Assembly: GCA_046292445.1 (NCBI GenBank)
Contig: JBKBQT010000020.1
Span: forward strand, 1-64,000
From: CALIZF01 sp046292445
GTDB lineage: Bacteria; Pseudomonadota; Alphaproteobacteria; Rhodobacterales; Rhodobacteraceae
Reading direction: 5' to 3'
Length of the DNA: 64,000 nucleotides
Positions 59,201-64,000 of the stretch are shown one piece after another. Position 1 is the first letter of the stretch; each line of letters starts with the position of its first letter. The notes below the pieces were generated by a model. It saw nothing but the letters and a program-made list of their open reading frames with translations, had not been told where the DNA came from and searched no databases. The position numbers and the translations under genes were made by a program.

Positions 59201-60693
59201 CGATAGAGCCAGACCTCGGACACCGGGCGGCCCGCGCGGCGCAGCTGGGCGCGCAGTTCGACCGCCGGCGCGGCGCCGGGATCGAGACCGAAGGCGAGCC
59301 GCGCGCCGCCGCTTTCGGGATCGCGCTGGATGAGGCCGGGCGACGGCTCGGGCCCGTTGCTGCCCAGATGGATCGTCACATCCGACAGATCGCCCGCCAG
59401 CGCGGGATGCGGCGCAAAGTCGATGGCCACGATCAACCCCGCACCGAAGGCCCGCCCGCCGATCAGCGTGCGCGCCACCGGCGCGACCGCTGCCGCCGGC
59501 CCCGGTGTATCAGACCAGGTCAGCCGATAGTGCAAGGCATGCCCCGCCCCCGCGCCAAGGCCGCCGCGCGGGCGCCAATAGGCGACGATGTTGTCATAGA
59601 CCTCGCGGTCGGCCGGGATCTCGACGAGCGTCACCGCGCCGCGGCCCCAGCCCGCGCCCGGCTCGACCCAGAGCGCGGGGCGGCGGTGATAGAGCGCCTC
59701 GAAATCCGCATAGGCGGCGAGCCTGCGTTCCCGCTGCATCAGGCCAAAGCCCCGCGGGCTGTCATCGACAAAGCTCGACACCTGCAGGCTGCGCGGATTG
59801 GCCAGCGGCCGCCAGAGCACCTCGCCCGCGCCGTTGTGGATCAGCAGGCCGTTGCTGTCATGCACCTGCGGGCGAAAGTCGTCGAACCGCGCGCGGTTGG
59901 TGCCGTCGAACAGGAACATGCTGGTCAGCGGCGCAAGCCCCGCGTTGTCCAGATCGCGCCGGGGGTAAAGCACGGCCGAGACCTGCATCACCGTCGCCGG
60001 CCCGGAGGTGATGACGAAGGTATAGGCACCGCTGGTCGAGGGGCCGTCGAGCAGCGCATGCACCGTCACATCCGGCGCGCCCGGCGCGGGCGCCTCGATC
60101 CAGAAGGCGGTGAAATCGGGAAACTCCTCCCCGCGCGGGCCGGCGGTGTCGATGGCAAGGCCTTGCGCCGACAGGCCGTATATCTGCTCGCGGCCGATCG
60201 CGCGAAAATAGCTCGCACCCTGAAAGACGGCATATTCCTGATGGATCCCCGGCCGCTCGAGCTCGCCGCGCAGGCGGATGCCGGAATAGCCGACGGTCTC
60301 GTCCACCGGCAGATCGGGCGCCCGGTCGGTGCGGTCGAAGAGGCTCAGGTCGAAGGCGACCGGCCGCGCCGCGCCGTCCTCGACCAGGTGCACCGCGACG
60401 GCGCGGCGGAAATAGAGGCCGGGGTGCAGCAGGTCGATGCGGGCGGGCCGGTCGGTGCCCGTCCAGACCGCCTTGCGGCTGTCGAACCAGTAGAGGCGGT
60501 GCTGGTCATAGGTCAGCGCGCGCCAGGCCCGGGGCAGCAGCGGCGCGGGTCTGTAGGGGCGCCGCGCGAGCGCGGCGGCCCGCGCCTGCAGCCATTTGGC
60601 ACTGAACGGCACCGGCGCGCCCTGCGTCACCGCCCGCGCCGGGGCCGCGGCGGCCGCCAGCGCCAGCGCGAGGAACCCGCGCCGCCCGAGCAT
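59188..60693 (-). CDS. opgG: Glucan biosynthesis protein OpgG
   Basis: 501 aa. A signal with Arg pair (LGRRGFLALALAAAAAPARA) may direct Tat export. The MdoG fold shows in YDQHRLYWFDSRKAVW, LYFRRAVAVHLVEDG, EYAVFQGASYFRAIGREQIYGLSARGLAI-like sequence, and PLTSMFLFDGTNRARFDDFRPQVHDSNGLLIHNG. OpgG works in the periplasm to branch or release glucan made by OpgH. Start and opgC stop share a base (TGATG). It is the only OpgG/OpgD-type protein here; the Rhodobacter sphaeroides operon I recall has a second one (OpgI). Confidence 0.94.
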   Translation of the reverse strand: MLGRRGFLALALAAAAAPARAVTQGAPVPFSAKWLQARAAALARRPYRPAPLLPRAWRALTYDQHRLYWFDSRKAVWTGTDRPARIDLLHPGLYFRRAVAVHLVEDGAARPVAFDLSLFDRTDRAPDLPVDETVGYSGIRLRGELERPGIHQEYAVFQGASYFRAIGREQIYGLSAQGLAIDTAGPRGEEFPDFTAFWIEAPAPGAPDVTVHALLDGPSTSGAYTFVITSGPATVMQVSAVLYPRRDLDNAGLAPLTSMFLFDGTNRARFDDFRPQVHDSNGLLIHNGAGEVLWRPLANPRSLQVSSFVDDSPRGFGLMQRERRLAAYADFEALYHRRPALWVEPGAGWGRGAVTLVEIPADREVYDNIVAYWRPRGGLGAGAGHALHYRLTWSDTPGPAAAVAPVARTLIGGRAFGAGLIVAIDFAPHPALAGDLSDVTIHLGSNGPEPSPGLIQRDPESGGARLAFGLDPGAAPAVELRAQLRRAGRPVSEVWLYRWTA

Positions 60694-61880
60694 CAGCCTG
60701 CCCTCCGCGCGCGCCAGGGCTCGGACTTGAACCAGCCAACCCCGTATGCCACGGCGATCAGCAGCGCGAACCCCGCCCCGTTCACCAGCAGCATCGTCAA
60801 GCCGCTGCGCCCGAGCACGTCGAGCGCCATGCCCATGACCCGCGCGGCGGCCATCGAGACGATGAAGACCGCAAGGCTCTGCTGGCCGACGGTCTCGATC
60901 ACCGGCACGATCGCGCGCATCGCCCGCGCGCCGAGCCCCTCCCCCTCGGGCCTGAGCCGCCGCCCCCCGGCCCCCGCTGCCGCCCAGGCGAGATAGGCGA
61001 GGGCAAGGAAATGGACGTAGCGCAGGATGCCGAAATCGGTCTTGGTGGTCAGGAGCCGGATCGACTGCATCGCCTCGCGCAGTTCGGGCACGGCGTTGAG
61101 GATGCGGAAATAGGCGAAGGGCACCGTGACGAGCACGATCCCCGCCGCCAGCGCCACCAGCGCCGCCGTGACCGGCGGGCGCGGCAGCCAGCCGCGCATG
61201 AAGGCAAAGCCGGTGAAGAACACCAGTTGCCAGCCGAAGGGGTTGAAGAACCACGCTCTTTGCGACCAGGGCTCGGCCGGGAGCGACAGCCGGCCCATGT
61301 TGGCCGCCAGCCAGACCGTGCCGACGAACCCCGCCACCAGCCACAGGTTGACGCGCGCCAGCGCCATCACGACCGGCATCATGGCGAGGATCACCAGATA
61401 CATCGGCAGGATGTCGAAGTAGTTGGGCACATAGCGCAGCGTCATCAGCGCCGGAAGCTGTTCCATCGGGCGGTTGAAGAACGGCATCAGGTTGAGCTGG
61501 CGCACATAGCTTCGCGTCGAGAACCCGATGCCGTCGGCCGCCACCACGATCGCGGCGATGGCGAAGAACAGGCCGATATGCGCCCAGTAGACCTGCCAGA
61601 CCCGCAGCGCGACCCGCGCCGTTCCCATCGTCCAGCCGGCGCGGTCGAACACCCGGCCAAAGGCGATGGCGCTGGCCATGCCGGAACAGAAGACGAAGAT
61701 CTCGGTCGCATCGGAAAACCCGAACCGCGCCGGGATCCACAGCGTCAGCCAGTTGCCCGGCACATGGGCGACGAGGATGATGAACATCGCAAGGCCGCGG
61801 AACAGGTCGAGCCGCGCATCCCGCCCGGCCGCCACCGGCACCGCAGCCGCGATGCGCCCGCCCGCCTGATCGGCCGTCAT
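60693..61880 (-). CDS. opgC: OPG succinyl/acyltransferase OpgC
   Basis: 395 aa, 10 predicted membrane helices. RDARLDLFRGLAMFIILVAHVPGNW is the acyltransferase-3/OpgC opening with its Arg and His, and FSDATEIFVFCSGMASAIAFG the OpgC-specific block. The family O-succinylates periplasmic glucans, giving negative charge. It starts 2 bp after the TTC38-like stop and couples to opgG. The upstream frame to 62339 is shadow; the ATG at 61880 fits best. Confidence 0.92.
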   Translation of the reverse strand: MTADQAGGRIAAAVPVAAGRDARLDLFRGLAMFIILVAHVPGNWLTLWIPARFGFSDATEIFVFCSGMASAIAFGRVFDRAGWTMGTARVALRVWQVYWAHIGLFFAIAAIVVAADGIGFSTRSYVRQLNLMPFFNRPMEQLPALMTLRYVPNYFDILPMYLVILAMMPVVMALARVNLWLVAGFVGTVWLAANMGRLSLPAEPWSQRAWFFNPFGWQLVFFTGFAFMRGWLPRPPVTAALVALAAGIVLVTVPFAYFRILNAVPELREAMQSIRLLTTKTDFGILRYVHFLALAYLAWAAAGAGGRRLRPEGEGLGARAMRAIVPVIETVGQQSLAVFIVSMAAARVMGMALDVLGRSGLTMLLVNGAGFALLIAVAYGVGWFKSEPWRARRAG

Positions 61881-61882
61881 CG

Positions 61883-63268
61883 TCACAGCGCCGCCCCCTG
61901 CCGCGCAGCCCGCGCCGCAGCGCAGGGCAGCGCCGCCGCGATCAGCGCAAGCCGCGCCTCGGCATAGCCGTCGAGCCGCCCGGCCCGCAGCGCACGCCGT
62001 TCCGCAAGATGCCGCCGCGCGTCGTCGAAGAACCCGGCACGGATCGCCGCGTCGATCGTCAGCCGCTCGAACACGTCGCGCTGCGCATGGCTGCCGCCGA
62101 TGCCGCGCAGCGCACCGCGCGCGCGGGCGAGGTTGAGGTAGGCGCCGGCATAATCGCCCGCGCCGAAGGCCCGCAGACCCTGCGCCGCCGCCAGGCCGGG
62201 ATGCGCGGTCAGCCGGCCCGCCGCGCTCGCGCTCTCGGCCGCCGTCCGGTGCATGCGCGCCATCAGCTGCGCCGCCGCCGCCGCCCGGTCGCCGCCGACC
62301 AGCGCCAGAAGGTAATGCAGATCGGCAAAGACAAGGCACCCGTCCTCGGTCCGGCTCGCGCTGAGCTCGGCCAGTTCGTCCCAGCGCGGCCCGACATCTA
62401 CCCCGTCAAGCTCCAGCCGCATCAGCAGCGAGGTTGCATTCGCGATATCGCGGTAGTCGTCCGTGCGTTCGGGCCGCACGGCGCTGTCGTAGAGACCGAG
62501 CACCACATCCGTCTCGCCGAGGTCGAGATGCAGCAGCGCCTTGTGCCACCAGACGTGATAGCGAAAGTTGTTGCACTGCGCCCAGGCTGCCTCGCGCCCC
62601 GTCAGCCAGGCGATGCCGCCGCGCGCGTCCCCGGTCATGTCATGGACATGCGCGACGGCATGCAGGCCCCAGGCGTCATCGGGTGCGAGCCCGAGGCCAA
62701 GCCGCCCGGCGGTCGCGGCCCGCGCATAGTCCCCGGTTTCCTCGAGCGCGAAGGCATGGCAGCCGAGCAGATAGCCGAACCCGGGGTGGTCGGCGGCATA
62801 GGCGGGCAGCACGCGCTCGATGCTGGCGCGCATGCCGGCCGCATCGCCCAGCATGAAGCGGATGCCATGGCCGATCTTCATCGCCAGCGTATCGCCCGGG
62901 TGCCGCGTCAGCACCCGTTCGAGTTCCGCAACGGCCGCGGCCGGCCTGCCGTCCAGCCAGGCGTCGAGTGCGGCGACCAAGCCGCGCTCGCGCAGGCAAG
63001 CCGGCCGGTCGGGCAGCGCCGCATGCGCCGCCGCCTGCGCCTCGCGCGCGGTCTGCACCATCTCGCGCCGCCCCAGCAGCAGGCAGAACAGCCCCCTGAC
63101 CGCCTGCGCCAGCGCCAGCCCCGGATCGCGGGCGAGAACGGTGGCCAGATGCGTCGGCGTTGCGCTGCCATGGGCGAGGAAGGCCAGCGCCATCGCGTCC
63201 CAGGCCTCGCCGGTCTGCCGGTCGGCGGCCCGCAGCGGCTGCCCGAAAACATCGACCCATTGCATCAT
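61883..63268 (-). CDS. TTC38-like tetratricopeptide repeat protein
   Basis: 461 aa, soluble, all-helical TPR-like repeats, no signal peptide. It closely follows the TTC38 family found from bacteria to human: APDDAWGLHAVAHVHDMTGDARGGIAWL, NNFRYHVWWHKALLHLDLGETDVVLGLYD, ANATSLLMRLELDGVDVGPRWDEL and GGSHAQRDVFERLTIDAA. The conserved His/Trp residues suggest an enzyme-like or metal site, but no activity is established to my knowledge. Two adjacent ATGs (63268, 63265) follow AGGGGG. Being 2 bp upstream of opgC it heads the OPG transcript, an unexpected partner. Confidence 0.85.
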   Translation of the reverse strand: MMQWVDVFGQPLRAADRQTGEAWDAMALAFLAHGSATPTHLATVLARDPGLALAQAVRGLFCLLLGRREMVQTAREAQAAAHAALPDRPACLRERGLVAALDAWLDGRPAAAVAELERVLTRHPGDTLAMKIGHGIRFMLGDAAGMRASIERVLPAYAADHPGFGYLLGCHAFALEETGDYARAATAGRLGLGLAPDDAWGLHAVAHVHDMTGDARGGIAWLTGREAAWAQCNNFRYHVWWHKALLHLDLGETDVVLGLYDSAVRPERTDDYRDIANATSLLMRLELDGVDVGPRWDELAELSASRTEDGCLVFADLHYLLALVGGDRAAAAAQLMARMHRTAAESASAAGRLTAHPGLAAAQGLRAFGAGDYAGAYLNLARARGALRGIGGSHAQRDVFERLTIDAAIRAGFFDDARRHLAERRALRAGRLDGYAEARLALIAAALPCAAARAARQGAAL

Positions 63269-63305
63269 CGGCTGCCCCCTCCGCCCCGGATCCTCCGGTC
63301 CGGCA

Positions 63306-63319
63306 CGATGCTAGCATCG
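63306..63319. promoter_or_regulatory. Perfect 14-bp palindrome upstream of the TTC38-OPG operon
   Basis: CGATGCTAGCATCG is fully self-complementary and ends 38 bp before the first ATG. It is a good candidate for a dimeric regulator site or a 5'-UTR hairpin. Confidence 0.55.
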
Positions 63320-63347
63320 GGGCCGCTGCGGCGCGGCAACCGGGCCC

Positions 63348-63371
63348 GGCGATAACGGCCTGTTTATCGCC
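63348..63371. repeat. Inverted repeat GGCGATAA / TTATCGCC
   Basis: An exact 8-bp inverted repeat with an 8-base centre, 80 bp upstream of the TTC38-like start, in an AT-enriched spot. Operator or RNA stem; not distinguishable. Confidence 0.5.
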
Positions 63372-63412
63372 CCCGGCGGCGCGCGGGCGGGCGGCGCGGG
63401 GCGCGCCCGGCC

Positions 63413-63428
63413 ATCACGCAACCGTGAT
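63413..63428. repeat. Inverted repeat ATCACG / CGTGAT
   Basis: A 6-bp exact inverted repeat around CAAC in the OPG upstream region. Short enough to be chance, but it clusters with two better palindromes. Confidence 0.35.
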
Positions 63429-63481
63429 CGGGAACCGCGCGCATCGCCTGCCGCTTTCGACGGACCGCCGGGGGCGGCGCT

Positions 63482-63510
63482 GTAACAAATCGCCTTTTGC
63501 CTGTTCGCAA
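63482..63510 (-). promoter_or_regulatory. Candidate promoter for the TTC38-OPG operon
   Basis: On the minus strand TTGCGA and TGTTAC are spaced by 17 bp. This would give a 5' leader of about 200 bases containing the three inverted repeats. The -10 match is partial. Confidence 0.33.
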
Positions 63511-63633
63511 TCAGGAAACCGGCGCCGCCGGGCGCCTGCGGCGAGGCAATTGTTTCAATCCCCGCGCGGCTGCAGCCGGCCCGATCCGCCGCAATGCCCC
63601 GAATCGCCCATGCCGCGCGCGCGGACCCGTGGT

Positions 63634-64000
63634 TCAGATCCGTCCGTCATAGGCCGCGCGGTCGATCTCGGCCGCGATCACGGTGAACCGGTCGGCCTGC
63701 AGCGCCGACCCCAGCGCCGCGGCGAGCGCCGCCCGGTCGCGCACCGTCACGCCGTGCCCGCCCAGGGCCCGCCCGAGGGCGGCGAAATCGTGCCGCGCGA
63801 AATCGACCCCGGCGGCGCGCAACTGGACCTGCCGCTGCTTCATCTCGATCAGCGCGAGGCTTGCATCGACGAACACCACGACGACCGGCCGCAGGCCCAG
63901 CTCGGCCGCCGTGGCAAGCTCGCCCGCCACCATCAGCAACCCCGCATCGCCGGTGAACGCCGCCACGGGCCGCGCCGGCTCGGCCAGCGCCGCCCCGATC
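63634..64000 (-). CDS. Thiamine-pyrophosphate-dependent enzyme (acetolactate synthase-like), C-terminal part
   Basis: The frame is open to the window edge, so only about 121 C-terminal residues are seen. GAALAEPARPVAAFTGDAGLLMVAGELATAAELGLRPVVVVFVDASLALIEMKQRQ is the TPP-binding GDG-type domain, in which the usual GDGxxx...NN ends with DASLAL, so the Asn pair is absent. The rest (FAALGRALGGHGVTVRDRAALAAAL) is the family C-terminus. It belongs to the large-subunit acetolactate synthase/benzoylformate decarboxylase/oxalyl-CoA decarboxylase superfamily; the substrate cannot be told. It reads towards the OPG operon. Confidence 0.82.
   Translation of the reverse strand, partial: IGAALAEPARPVAAFTGDAGLLMVAGELATAAELGLRPVVVVFVDASLALIEMKQRQVQLRAAGVDFARHDFAALGRALGGHGVTVRDRAALAAALGSALQADRFTVIAAEIDRAAYDGRI

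Larger units (their letters stand above)
63269..63633 (-). other. 365-bp control region upstream of the TTC38-OPG operon
   Basis: No gene is visible. The region holds a perfect 14-bp palindrome (63306-63319), an 8-bp inverted repeat (63348-63371), a 6-bp inverted repeat (63413-63428) and a minus-strand promoter-like pair (63482-63510). It separates the stop of the TPP-dependent enzyme from the TTC38-like start on the same strand, so it should contain a terminator and the operon promoter. Confidence 0.6.

Overview
ORGANISM. The window is a GC-rich (about 70%) alphaproteobacterial chromosome segment, most likely Rhodobacteraceae/Paracoccaceae. This rests on the G/C-ending codons, the many 4-base start/stop overlaps, the NDUFA12-MlaD-DUF2155-Aat neighbourhood, the TauE/SafE-TIGR02186 pair, an OPG (osmoregulated periplasmic glucan) operon with a short OpgH, and intergenic TATTTGGG motifs of the kind I associate with this group. 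I recognise no tRNA, rRNA, CRISPR array, insertion sequence or prophage. LAYOUT. 1-1417: end of a molybdopterin oxidoreductase large subunit. 1436-21013: a Wzx/Wzy-type exopolysaccharide locus in several strand blocks. It holds a Wzz-like copolymerase, a polymerase/ligase and a kinase-like protein that has lost its P-loop; a sugar-nucleotide operon (RmlD-like reductase, FnlA/CapE-like dehydratase, MTA phosphorylase, GDP-mannose-epimerase-like protein, glycosyltransferase); then an ExoY-like initiating transferase, a radical SAM/SPASM protein, further glycosyltransferases, a nucleotidyltransferase, an ExoF-like export protein, a methyltransferase, and a flippase. 21120-28888: housekeeping genes (accB, accC, aat, DUF2155, mlaD, NDUFA12, a RidA-family protein, clpX, clpP) and a Crp/Fnr regulator. 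29053-33500: a small protein behind an FNR-type box, a relic of a DNA-methyltransferase-associated nuclease domain, and divergent katG/oxyR. 33606-41982: an accessory uptake and metabolism island with a complete branched-chain-type ABC transporter, an aldo/keto reductase lacking its catalytic His, a small TIGR04076-like protein, and a divergent GntR regulator with an aldo/keto reductase-RidA fusion. 42076-43758: nfu, tsaB, rimI. 43894-54187: a BMP-type (nucleoside/purine) ABC transporter, TauE/SafE + TIGR02186, 5-formyl-THF cyclo-ligase, mgtE and guanine deaminase. 54320-57323: a tightly coupled set of secreted proteins (two Cys-containing unknowns, SCO, Tat-like rhodanese, secreted esterase). 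57332-63268: OPG operon opgC-opgG-opgH headed by a TTC38-like TPR protein. 63634-64000: end of a TPP-dependent enzyme. HOW IT FITS TOGETHER. The left third builds, polymerises and exports a surface polysaccharide that probably contains an L-configured 6-deoxy-N-acetylhexosamine. The right end makes decorated periplasmic glucans. Between them lie importers with candidate catabolic enzymes, oxidative-stress defence and core proteostasis/lipid genes. The most promising unexplained units are the ABC transporter/AKR/AKR-RidA island, the secreted SCO-rhodanese-esterase cassette and the TTC38-OPG association. All calls come from reading the sequence and remembered family signatures; no database search was run.
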